Source: Pseudomonadota bacterium (lineage in GTDB: Bacteria; Myxococcota_A; Polyangia; Polyangiales; Polyangiaceae). From it: DNA of 10,996 nt. The stretch is taken from the NCBI GenBank assembly GCA_023411445.1, contig JAEYOT010000534.1, positions 1-10,996 of the forward strand, given 5' to 3'. This document shows positions 1-6,856 of this stretch, in pieces (position 1 is the stretch's first letter; the number at the start of each line of letters is the position of its first letter). Below the pieces are notes generated by a model that was not told the DNA's origin, did not search any database, and worked only from the letters and a program-made list of their open reading frames with translations. The position numbers and the translations under genes were made by a program.

Positions 1-1302
1 GCGTAGAGCATGGCGAAGCTGCTGCAATGGGATGGCGTTCGCGCGCACGGAACCGAACGCCCCTTGGTTCAAAGGCCGCGGTACGCCACCGATCACGCGG
101 AAGCGCTGCTGTGGCCGGCCGAAGAACTCTTCCAGGTACGCGAGGCCCTGCGGCCCGCTCGCGACCGACGCGCTCGACGCGATGATGCGCAACTGGTTCG
201 AATCGGGTGCCAGCCTGAGCCGATCTAGTAGCACGCGGATGAGGTAGGCCACTTCTGTGCCGGGTGTTCCGCGATAGGTATGCAGCTCGTCGACAACGAG
301 GTGAAAAATGTTCGATTGATCGGCCTGAAGCCACTGCCGCGTCTGATCGAAGATGGTGGCTTCCACGCTGCGCATCAGCATGATGTTCAGCATCGAATAG
401 TTCGTGATCAGAACGTCGGGCGGATGGTCCTGCATGTCCCAGCGGGACCACATCTCACCGCCATCCATACTCGGAAAAAATCGCTCTGCAGGTGTGCCAG
501 CGACGAGCAGTGCGTCTTGGGCAAGGCTAGCCAGTTCTGCGCGCAGCCGCGTCGTGCCGTTGGGGTTCTGCTGGCCCGATATCGGCGTGCGCCCCGTGTA
601 CCTGCCGAAGTAGAAGCGATTGCCGGCGCGATGGTTCTGGAGCCAAGTCCGTGCTTGAGATCCGTCGAGGGCATCGCGCAGGCGCGCGAGCTGATCTTCA
701 ACGAGAGCATTGAGTGGATAGAGGATCAGCGCACGAATGGCCGGGGGGCGCGTCGCCGGATTTTCGTGAGCGCGCTGAGCGACGCGGGGCTGCCAGTGGC
801 GCTTGCTTCCGCGCATCGTCCATTGATTCCACCAATCCCACTGCGGCGAACGTGGATTCGGTGCGCCCCATGCAGCCGACTCGCGCACAAGGCTCGTGAC
901 GATCGGCAGCAGAAAGCACTCCGTCTTGCCCGAACCGGTGCCAGTCGTCACCACCACGTCATTGCCGTTGACGACCGATTCTTCAAAGACATCGCGCTGG
1001 TGCCCGTACAGGTGGCGCGCTTGCGGAAACAACCCCAGCGACATGAAGGTCACGAGATCGGCGAGTGCCGGCTGCGACCAGGTTGACCCGAGCAGCACCT
1101 GCGCCATCTGCTGAAAACTCTGCCCGCTCGACTGATACGCCGGTACGGGCTCGATGAGGGGGCGGCGATACAGGCGACCGTCCCGGTCGAGCAGCTGCCG
1201 GCGTTCTGCTACAAGGTCCGGATAGCGCAGATCGAAAGGGCTATCGAGATAGCGCAGATAGGTGTCCCGCAAGTCCTCGAAGATCGCAATCGGATTACTC
1301 AT
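1..1302 (-). CDS. druE: DEAD/DEAH-type defence helicase, DruE-like, N-terminal part
   Basis: The gene starts with ATG at 1302 and stays open to base 1, giving 434 residues; the rest lies beyond the window. Superfamily 2 helicase motifs are clear: a Q-motif-like LYGHQ (residues 98-102), Walker A TGTGSGKT (120-127, K126), motif Ia ILYPLNALVEDQ (193-204), PPDVLITNYSML (294-305), motif II DELH (338-341) followed by TYRGTPGTE, and motif III ASSAS (375-379). This DExH followed by TYRG pattern is typical of the DUF1998-linked helicases of defence systems (DruE, DpdJ, MrfA type). The ATG overlaps the stop of the preceding gene as ATGA, so it is the last known gene of the five-gene operon. The upstream genes (methyltransferase, then two unrecognised proteins) match the Druantia type II order, which is why DruE is preferred over DpdJ or DrmA. 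It probably moves along or opens invading DNA using ATP. Helicase assignment is near certain; the DruE name is an inference, because the diagnostic C-terminal part is not visible. Confidence 0.85.
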   Translation of the reverse strand, partial: MSNPIAIFEDLRDTYLRYLDSPFDLRYPDLVAERRQLLDRDGRLYRRPLIEPVPAYQSSGQSFQQMAQVLLGSTWSQPALADLVTFMSLGLFPQARHLYGHQRDVFEESVVNGNDVVVTTGTGSGKTECFLLPIVTSLVRESAAWGAPNPRSPQWDWWNQWTMRGSKRHWQPRVAQRAHENPATRPPAIRALILYPLNALVEDQLARLRDALDGSQARTWLQNHRAGNRFYFGRYTGRTPISGQQNPNGTTRLRAELASLAQDALLVAGTPAERFFPSMDGGEMWSRWDMQDHPPDVLITNYSMLNIMLMRSVEATIFDQTRQWLQADQSNIFHLVVDELHTYRGTPGTEVAYLIRVLLDRLRLAPDSNQLRIIASSASVASGPQGLAYLEEFFGRPQQRFRVIGGVPRPLNQGAFGSVRANAIPLQQLRHALR

Positions 1303-2246
1303 CGGAGCTCCTGGCGCAATAGTGACCCGGCAAGACCGGCCACCTCATCAGACACTTCGAAATACTCCAACACGCCAGCACTCTGATCGAGGCGCTGGTA
1401 GCGTGGCAACTGTCCCGAGCAAAGAACAAGAGCACGCTCAATCAGGAAAGGAGGACGGCAGATCGCGGGAACTGCCAACGTCCGAGCGGCTCGGTCGTAC
1501 CGCAGCAAGCGGCGGTGGCGCCGTCGTGCAACGACAAACTTCCCGACCTGCGCGGGAATCTGAAAGCACGTGCCTCGGTCACACAAAAGTACATATCGCT
1601 GATAACCGAAGGTGAAGCGAAACAAAGCACGCCGGGCGGCGATGGCAGCTTCACGCTCGGACTGAACCCACCGCAGGCCCCTCGGATCAAACTGTTCGAT
1701 GCGCCAGCTTGCGCCGGCAGGCAGTTCTGCTCGGCGGCGCACCAGCGAATCGTCTACTGCAGGAACACACGCTAGAAGGGCACGTGCCGCGTCTTTCTGC
1801 ACGCGAATGCCAACGTCACTGGCGACTCTCTCTATCTGACGCGCCTCCTCGACTTGCAGGCGAAGTATCGTCGGACAGCAGAGCGCTTCCGACGTCACGA
1901 GCTGCTCGCCAGCCACAGCTGATAGGCGGTCGAGCAGCCGGCTCGATCGGGCCCCTGCCAGGACGCCGAGCACTCCGCGAGGTTGCGGAACGATGGCCAA
2001 ACTGGGCGGTGTGACTCTCCATTCGAGGCCGCGCGGGCCGCTCAAGAATTCGGTGTGCCCGAGTCGCTGGAAGTTCAGTCGCAGCTTCTGGTACAGAGGC
2101 AGGCCCCCGTCGGAGGCTTCATCAACCTCAACGGAGTCAGGCGCTCCATCATCCGGCAGGTGCAATTCTTCGACGGCGCCGCGAAACTGGGACCAGGAAC
2201 CGCGTGTGCGCGCGGACATCCACAGTAAGAGCTTGTCCGCGCTCAT
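1299..2246 (-). CDS. druG: Druantia II accessory protein, DruG-like by position
   Basis: This encodes 315 aa. The frame is open up to 2510, but the ATG at 2246 is chosen because it forms an ATGA overlap with the stop of the preceding gene, and the residues upstream read as antisense-like Arg/Gly-rich text. The protein starts MSADKLLLWMSARTRGSW. The N-terminal ~80 residues (helical, with LPLYQKLRLNFQRLGH) could be a winged-helix-like domain, which is an inference from pattern only. The C-terminal half is rich in Arg, with a conserved-looking stretch FGYQRYVLL and CRPPFLIERALVLCSG near the end. There is no signal peptide, membrane segment or catalytic motif I can recognise. Its place directly before the helicase and after the large disordered protein matches DruG of Druantia type II (DruM-DruF-DruG-DruE). 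Function is unknown; it may help target or load the helicase. The gene is secure, the name is provisional. Confidence 0.75.
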   Translation of the reverse strand: MSADKLLLWMSARTRGSWSQFRGAVEELHLPDDGAPDSVEVDEASDGGLPLYQKLRLNFQRLGHTEFLSGPRGLEWRVTPPSLAIVPQPRGVLGVLAGARSSRLLDRLSAVAGEQLVTSEALCCPTILRLQVEEARQIERVASDVGIRVQKDAARALLACVPAVDDSLVRRRAELPAGASWRIEQFDPRGLRWVQSEREAAIAARRALFRFTFGYQRYVLLCDRGTCFQIPAQVGKFVVARRRHRRLLRYDRAARTLAVPAICRPPFLIERALVLCSGQLPRYQRLDQSAGVLEYFEVSDEVAGLAGSLLRQELR

Positions 2247-4594
2247 CGAGCCCGCCTGCGGAAGGCACGTGCGGCCTGCCTGTATTGCTCCCACGCAGCC
2301 GCCGCATCTGCCGATTGTGGGTCGGTGAGCAGTCCCTTCCGTGAAGCGGCGATGATCGCATCTGACCAACGCATTGCGTTCGCGATCGAACGAGACCTTG
2401 CCGGTTCCTTCAGAGCACCCACGACGAGCACTCTTGCGCTTCGCTTGTCGCTTTGAAGGGGGGCGAGCGGCAGAGCCCAGATGGGTTCGAATTCTGGAAA
2501 GGCCGTGCACGTACGCGCATGCAAATCGCTACGGCGGCTCGCGATGTAGATTTCACCAGGCACGGCGCCGAGGAGGACGGGGTTCGTCGCGGGGACCACG
2601 ACGCCGGATCTCGCGTCGTTCGGCGCCCCGCCTCTGTTGACGGGCGGAAGGGCGAGCACGCCGCATATGCTCGGACGACTATCGGCCTTGGTCGTTTCTA
2701 CCTCGCCGAAGGACCATCGGTATGCGTCCCACGGCTCCCAGTCCTCATCGCCGTTCGCAATCGAATAGCTGACCGACTTGCCGGCGCACCAGACCTGGTG
2801 GTCGCCATGCCAATCCCAACGCTCGCCGACGTACGCTCCATCGGTCGGATCAATGGATGCGAGTCGCCCGTCGATCCAAACGTCGCCGGCGGCGGTCACA
2901 TCGCCATGCAGCCGGATGCGTGGCGGAAAGCCTGTAAGCCACGTCGACCGCTCCAATCGAATCCCGCCAGAGAGAACTATTTCAACGTCCGGTTGCGGGC
3001 AAAGCGCGTCGAGAATGTCGCCGGTCGCACTGGGCTTCACCGATACCTTAGGAACCACGTCGCGAAACCCGATCCAACCGCTGGGAGCACCAAAGGTGTC
3101 ATCAAACTGAACCGGCCCTGCACACCCGCAAGCCTCCAGGCAGGACTTAACGTCACTTGCGCGGTGCTTCGCGCAGAGCACGACGTGCGATTCACCAAGC
3201 ACCAGGCGGGGAGTCGTGACGAATCCGCTCAGTTGATTGTGTCGCATCAGGACGAAGACGTCACGACCACTGAGGGCCCAGCGAACAGATTCTCCGTTGG
3301 GGCGACGTCCTTCCCATTCCATGCCGCGCCGCATGAGCTCACCCAAGTCGTCGCGTACGACGTCCTGGTACCAATCTTCCTGCAGGGCTAGGAGTCCTAG
3401 CAGTGCATCGTCAACAGTGACGCTGAGAGCATCCGGCAAGGTGGCATCACGGCGCGCCAGAAGCGAGACACTGCAGAAGCCCCCATGCTCCATTCGGAGT
3501 CGGAGTTCGATGCGCAGGGCTCGTTCGACATTGCTGGCTTTCTCGGTGTTCCGGCGAACAACAGAGCGGCTTGGTGGGGCCTGGACTGTTGGCCGATACT
3601 GCGGCCGCTTGGAGCGTCGAGAGATCGCGGGCACCAGAACATTCGTCCCAGCCGCCAAGTACTCCGCCCGCACGCTTTGGTCGTCGTGTTCCGCTCGTTC
3701 CACCGTATCGCGTGCCCGAAGCACATCGGCTGCATCGGGTGATTCGTCGCGCGCCTGAGCGGGACCACCTTCGCCGGCAGGAACAGAGGACTCGGTGCCG
3801 TCTACCGTTGCGACCTCCTTTTCTTCGCCCGCCCGTTGTGGCTCCAGTGCATACAAAGCGGCCGGTAAGCTATCGCTGCCGGCCACGAGCTCGGGTGGCT
3901 CGATGGAGAGCGTGTCGCGCTCTTCTTGGTCATGCGCGACCGGCGGATCTGCCCTCAAGTCGCGATTCGTCATCGGGCTAGCTGCGGCGACCACAAGTTC
4001 GCTTGCCTCGGTCGTGTCCCGACTGACGGTATTTGATTCACCCTCTCTGGCGCTGAGGTCAGCCTCGACATCCGAAACGATGCCGTTCAACTCCGTGCTT
4101 AGTGGTACGACAGCGGCGGCGAGCGTCTCGGAGCCGTTCACCCCGGCGGATGCCGATACAAAGCAAGATTCCCCTGTCGCGCCAAGTGCGTCGGTTGAGG
4201 GATTCGTCCCAGGCGCCCTAGCGTCGACCGGCGGATCGCTTCCAGTCGGCGGAATGTCGCCACCGTTGGCCCGCGCCGGCAGAGCAGAACCTGTCCCCTG
4301 TGCGTGAGGGTGGAGTTTGGCGGCAGAAAGCGAAACGCCATCCTCTTGATTGGCGGCGAGCGACTCGGAGCCGGGCGCTGAAATCGGCCCGGCGAGCTCG
4401 CTGCCAGCAACAGCCGACGTTTCAGCAATTGAAGGAATCGGTGTCGCGGCACGACCACGGCCTTGCGCTACCTCATTTTCTCTTTGACTCGCGGCACTCG
4501 GCCGAGACCGGTGCCGGCGCGAATGCCGCAGCGTATCAACGAGTATGGCGGCGAGAGCCCGCACGACGAGTAGCATCCCCCTGATTGCGCGCAC
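2243..4594 (-). CDS. druF: Large protein with long disordered linker, DruF-like by position
   Basis: A GTG at 4594 overlaps the TAG stop of the glycosylase gene by one base (TAGTG) and has GGAGAG 7 bases upstream. This gives 783 aa. An ATG at 4576 is possible but has AGGGGG directly against it, and an ATG at 4669 would lie deep inside the preceding gene. The N-terminus has a short hydrophobic stretch (MLLVVRALAAILV, ~7-19) followed by a basic cluster HSRRHRSR, perhaps an amphipathic or weak membrane helix. Residues ~35-330 are low complexity, rich in Ala, Ser, Glu, Asp, Pro and Gly, and probably disordered. From ~350 the chain becomes globular. Around 535-575 the pattern LSGGIRL...WLTGFPPRIRLHG followed by VWIDG looks like an Ig-like beta domain (inference). 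A later segment, VVPATNPVLLGAVPGEIY (~665-682), has the look of a conserved core. No catalytic motif is recognised. Position after DruM and before the DruG/DruE-like genes suggests DruF. Confidence 0.75.
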   Translation of the reverse strand: MRAIRGMLLVVRALAAILVDTLRHSRRHRSRPSAASQRENEVAQGRGRAATPIPSIAETSAVAGSELAGPISAPGSESLAANQEDGVSLSAAKLHPHAQGTGSALPARANGGDIPPTGSDPPVDARAPGTNPSTDALGATGESCFVSASAGVNGSETLAAAVVPLSTELNGIVSDVEADLSAREGESNTVSRDTTEASELVVAAASPMTNRDLRADPPVAHDQEERDTLSIEPPELVAGSDSLPAALYALEPQRAGEEKEVATVDGTESSVPAGEGGPAQARDESPDAADVLRARDTVERAEHDDQSVRAEYLAAGTNVLVPAISRRSKRPQYRPTVQAPPSRSVVRRNTEKASNVERALRIELRLRMEHGGFCSVSLLARRDATLPDALSVTVDDALLGLLALQEDWYQDVVRDDLGELMRRGMEWEGRRPNGESVRWALSGRDVFVLMRHNQLSGFVTTPRLVLGESHVVLCAKHRASDVKSCLEACGCAGPVQFDDTFGAPSGWIGFRDVVPKVSVKPSATGDILDALCPQPDVEIVLSGGIRLERSTWLTGFPPRIRLHGDVTAAGDVWIDGRLASIDPTDGAYVGERWDWHGDHQVWCAGKSVSYSIANGDEDWEPWDAYRWSFGEVETTKADSRPSICGVLALPPVNRGGAPNDARSGVVVPATNPVLLGAVPGEIYIASRRSDLHARTCTAFPEFEPIWALPLAPLQSDKRSARVLVVGALKEPARSRSIANAMRWSDAIIAASRKGLLTDPQSADAAAAWEQYRQAARAFRRRAR

Positions 4595-5319
4595 TAAGAG
4601 GCTCTCCGTGATTGGTGCCCTGCCGGCGTGACTACGCCCTGCCGCGCACAGGCAGGCCTGGCCGCGCACTCACCACACTTCGGAGTGCCCGGAACGCAAA
4701 TGCGCTGGCCATGGACGACCAGATTGACGTGTAAGGCTCGCCGGCGGTGCGGCGGAACCATCGCCTGAACCTGGTCGTGTAGCGGCCTGCGCCGATAGAC
4801 CGCGTCAATGCGCAACACGCCTGCACGTTTGAGAACGCGAAACGTGTTGCTGTCGATCGGGAATACGTCCCTATTCAGGCTGTAGAGCAGGACGCAGCGT
4901 GCGCCCTTCCAGGAAAGACCAGGAAGGCGCAACAGTAGCCGCTCGGCAGTGCTCGCGTCCATGTCGCGCAGACTTTCCAGCGACAACTCACCCGTCAGAT
5001 CGCGAACCGCAGCGAGGAGCTGTTTTATCGTCCGTGCTTTTTGCCGATGCAGTCCGCCCTCTCGAAGGGTTGCTGCGATTTCTGTTTCTCGCGCTCGCTC
5101 GAGCCGCTCCCATGTTGGAAACGTCGCCTTCAGACTCGACCAGGTCACAGCGAAACGCGCAAGGTCGGTTTGGAAGCTCAGAATGATGTAGATGGCTTCG
5201 TCGAGCGGATCGGCGTGGTTGCCGAGCAGTTCTTCGGGTGCGCCATACGCGCCTTCAAGAAGGCGATCGAACTCGGCGAGGCGTTTGCGCGCGCCTCGGC
5301 GGAGCGCTTCAACGCTCAT
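4594..5319 (-). CDS. Endonuclease III-like Fe-S DNA glycosylase/AP lyase
   Basis: This encodes 241 aa, close to the family length of ~210-240. It belongs to the HhH-GPD superfamily, nearest to Nth. The helix-hairpin-helix is LPGLSWKGA (132-140) with the catalytic lysine at K138. The catalytic aspartate is D156 in IDSNTFRV. Lys and Asp are 18 residues apart, as in E. coli Nth (K120 and D138). The [4Fe-4S] loop is complete: C208, C215, C218 and C224, spaced C-x6-C-x2-C-x5-C. Because the lysine is kept, it should act as a bifunctional glycosylase with AP lyase activity. The ATG at 5319 overlaps the methyltransferase stop (ATGA), tying the two together. A comparable pairing is known for M.MthTI and the mismatch glycosylase MIG.MthI, and in spirit for Dcm and Vsr: repair of T:G mismatches after 5-methylcytosine deaminates. 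That is the favoured role here. An alternative is attack on modified bases in phage DNA. It is not a standard Druantia gene. Confidence 0.9.
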   Translation of the reverse strand: MSVEALRRGARKRLAEFDRLLEGAYGAPEELLGNHADPLDEAIYIILSFQTDLARFAVTWSSLKATFPTWERLERARETEIAATLREGGLHRQKARTIKQLLAAVRDLTGELSLESLRDMDASTAERLLLRLPGLSWKGARCVLLYSLNRDVFPIDSNTFRVLKRAGVLRIDAVYRRRPLHDQVQAMVPPHRRRALHVNLVVHGQRICVPGTPKCGECAARPACARQGVVTPAGHQSRRAS

Positions 5320-6512
5320 GGCCGGAGCACCTGAGCCTTTTCTACTGCGGCTCGCATCACTCGTTCGACGAGCAGAGGCGGCACCGAGTTACCGATCATT
5401 TCGTAGCAATGCCGGCGGCACGCAAGATTGCCAGGGAACGTGACCGAGTCGGGAATTCCTTGCAGGCGCGCGTATTCGCGAACCGATAGCGATCGGTGCT
5501 CCTGGTAGTGGTAAACGCAGTCGTACTTGGTCGACAGAGCGGTTGAGGGTGCGTTTGGATGAAGGCGCCTATAGGCGGAGTCGTATCGACGCGACAGCCC
5601 ATTGAGGAACTCCTTCGGAATCGACCGAGCACAACCGCCTGGAGGTATGTGCTGCAATCGACGAATGGTGTCGTCATTCACGCCGGGCGTCTGCGTGTCG
5701 CGAAGCACCGTGCCCGCGCCTTGTCGTACCCACCGCTGGAATGCCGTATGCGCCTTTGATGCGTACCGGCGTTGCGCTTCTTCCGCGCCCGGACCAAGTG
5801 CAGGAAGGTCAGACAGGGCCTGTGATGCCGTCGTGAGGCTGCTGTCCTCAGGATCGAGAAGCGCGTCCAGATAAGGGCGCAACTCTGCGGGTACGGTGCC
5901 GCCATGCCGGACCGCTGCAAAGAGCAGCGTCAAATCTGGAGCGGGTTCAGGGAGCTGTGCCCGCTCCCCCTCACGCACACCTAAGATCAAAATCCGGCGC
6001 CGAGCCTGCGGGGTTCCCAGCGCAGCCGCGTCGTAGATCTTGTACTCAACTCTGTAACGTAGTTGTCGGGCCGGCCTCGAAAGTCGCTCCAGAACGCCGG
6101 CGAGTGTCTTGCCATCGCGATGTCGGATCAGGTCGCGAACATTCTCGATTAAGAACATCCTCGGTTTGATCATCGCCACGTAGTCGGGCATTGCCGCGAG
6201 CACGCGGTTGTGTCCGTTGCGACCGTCGTGATGGCCGTTCCGTAGTTGACTAAAGCCCTTGCACGGTGGCCCCGCCGCAAGCAAATCAACACCCCCGAGC
6301 CGGCGGCAGTCCGCGGCCACAAGTGACCGTCCAGCTTTGCTCAGGAGGTTGCAGGTGGCAGCAACTTCACTCCCGGCGTTGTGGTTGTAGATGGCCACGG
6401 CATCCGCCCACGAGTCGTAAGCGTTTGCGACCTCATAGCCCGCTGCCCGAAGCCCGATGCCGATGCCACCGAGACCGGCGCAGAGCTCGACTGCGACGCC
6501 ACGCGCGCTCAC
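5316..6512 (-). CDS. druM: DNA cytosine-5 methyltransferase, DruM-like
   Basis: This encodes 398 aa and transfers a methyl group from S-adenosylmethionine to C5 of cytosine in DNA. The motifs run in normal order: motif I VELCAGLGGIG (8-18, SAM binding); motif IV GPPCKGFS (81-88) with catalytic C84; motif VI ENV (123-125); motif VIII QARRR (169-173); a target recognition region at roughly 240-320; motif IX RRLHPNAPSTALST (315-328); and motif X GNSVPP (374-379). The usual PCQ of motif IV is PCK here. The start is GTG at 6512, with GGAG 7 bases upstream; there is no suitable ATG nearby in this frame. The stop overlaps the glycosylase start as ATGA. It heads the operon that ends in the DruE-like helicase, so it fits DruM of Druantia type II, probably marking host DNA as self. 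A free-standing type II restriction methyltransferase is less likely, since no matching endonuclease is beside it on the same strand. Confidence 0.93.
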   Translation of the reverse strand: MSARGVAVELCAGLGGIGIGLRAAGYEVANAYDSWADAVAIYNHNAGSEVAATCNLLSKAGRSLVAADCRRLGGVDLLAAGPPCKGFSQLRNGHHDGRNGHNRVLAAMPDYVAMIKPRMFLIENVRDLIRHRDGKTLAGVLERLSRPARQLRYRVEYKIYDAAALGTPQARRRILILGVREGERAQLPEPAPDLTLLFAAVRHGGTVPAELRPYLDALLDPEDSSLTTASQALSDLPALGPGAEEAQRRYASKAHTAFQRWVRQGAGTVLRDTQTPGVNDDTIRRLQHIPPGGCARSIPKEFLNGLSRRYDSAYRRLHPNAPSTALSTKYDCVYHYQEHRSLSVREYARLQGIPDSVTFPGNLACRRHCYEMIGNSVPPLLVERVMRAAVEKAQVLRP

Positions 6513-6598
6513 GAAGGCGCTCCGCGCCGCTTATACAAACCGAATTGATTGCTCCCCCCATGCACGCGAAAAATCCCCCCATGCTTCGACTCGATCAT
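6509..6598 (-). CDS. Possible 29-aa leader peptide upstream of the methyltransferase
   Basis: An ATG at 6598 opens a 29-codon frame, beginning MIESKHGGIFRVHGG, whose TGA overlaps the methyltransferase GTG as GTGA. This is the same 4-base geometry seen at the other junctions of the operon. The frame continues upstream without a stop to about 6685, reaching a region with text such as GVREREITVARM, so the real start, if any, could be a GTG at 6670 or 6649. Against it: no ribosome binding site precedes the ATG, the base composition by codon position is not clearly coding, and a promoter-like TATAAG lies inside it. The opposite strand (6560-6739) also has an open frame of 59 codons with GC-rich third positions. 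I treat both as unproven. Confidence 0.2.
   Translation of the reverse strand: MIESKHGGIFRVHGGSNQFGLYKRRGAPS
6516..6528 (-). promoter_or_regulatory. GC hairpin overlapping the methyltransferase ribosome binding site
   Basis: On the minus strand the bases read GGCGC-GGA-GCGCC, a perfect 5-bp inverted repeat with a 3-base loop, ending 3 bases before the GTG start at 6512. The GGAG that serves as ribosome binding site lies in the loop and first stem base. The element could hinder translation when folded, or act as a DNA operator (for example for methyltransferase self-regulation). The structure is visible in the sequence; the function is inferred. Confidence 0.4.
6530..6535 (-). promoter_or_regulatory. 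Candidate -10 box of the methyltransferase/Druantia operon
   Basis: TATAAG matches the sigma-70 -10 consensus at 5 of 6 bases and is preceded by TTTG. It would start transcription near 6523, leaving a very short leader that contains GGAG. No good -35 hexamer lies upstream; exactly 17 bases away sits the G6 tract of a tandem repeat, which would suit an activator-dependent promoter. A second, weaker candidate lies at 6729-6734 (TACAAA) with TTGCGT at 6752-6757, 17 bases apart. Confidence 0.35.
6553..6584. repeat. 11-bp direct repeat pair at 21-bp period, candidate operator
   Basis: The plus-strand motif TCCCCCCATGC occurs at 6553-6563 and again, identically, at 6574-6584. The two copies start 21 bases apart, that is two helical turns, so a regulator would meet both on the same face of the DNA. 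The copy nearer the gene falls at the -35 position relative to the TATAAG box at 6530-6535. This is what a binding site for an activator or repressor of the methyltransferase operon would look like. No regulator gene is in the window. Alternatively, the repeats are coding, giving two His-Gly-Gly units in a possible 29-residue peptide. Confidence 0.45.
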
Positions 6599-6841
6599 CC
6601 TGGCAACCGTGATTTCGCGCTCGCGAACACCTCGGCGGGCGTGACCCACCCGGCGTTCCAGGACAAACACCGCACGGTTATCGACTCATCCTCCGTAGCT
6701 GCAGCGATCAAGGGGCTCCTACCTGAATTTTGTAGGTGACATGGCTCGCAAACGCAAGCAATGGCGCGCGGTTGCATACCCCTCGCATGTCTGTGAGCTT
6801 GGCTCAATTTAATCCTACACGTACAAGCGAGCCTCCCGGTG

Positions 6842-6854
6842 CCAACATCGTTGG
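6842..6854 (-). terminator. Weak hairpin just after the Argonaute stop
   Basis: CCAAC-ATC-GTTGG forms a 5-bp stem with a 3-base loop, beginning 2 bases after the Argonaute stop codon on the minus strand. No run of T follows, so it is not a classical intrinsic terminator. It may only stabilise the 3' end of the transcript, and read-through into the downstream operon is possible. Confidence 0.2.
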
Positions 6855-6856
6855 GG

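Larger units (their letters stand above)
6513..6856. other. Intergenic region between Argonaute and methyltransferase genes
   Basis: This 344-base stretch separates the SPARSA block from the Druantia-like operon and is the largest gap in the window. It is visibly less GC-rich in places than its surroundings. It must hold the end of the Argonaute transcript and the promoter of the downstream operon. Besides the elements listed separately, there is a 13-bp palindrome TGAGC-TTG-GCTCA at 6794-6806. No tRNA-like, riboswitch-like or mobile element structure was recognised. Confidence 0.6.

Noticed and set aside
280..1086. A 268-codon open frame on the plus strand
   Set aside because: It is fully antisense to the helicase, whose motifs prove the minus strand is coding here.
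2247..2510. An 88-codon N-terminal extension of the DruG-like gene
   Set aside because: It lies inside the preceding gene, reads as Arg/Gly/Cys-rich shadow text, and the internal ATG at 2246 gives the ATGA overlap seen at other junctions.
2453..3391. A 312-codon open frame on the plus strand
   Set aside because: It is antisense to the DruF-like gene, with no ribosome binding site or domain; GC-rich DNA often leaves such frames open.
1..6512. DISARM or Dpd system instead of Druantia
   Set aside because: DISARM should show a separate DUF1998 protein and a phospholipase D-type protein near the helicase, and Dpd should show 7-deazaguanine genes; none is seen in the window, although genes beyond the left edge are unknown.
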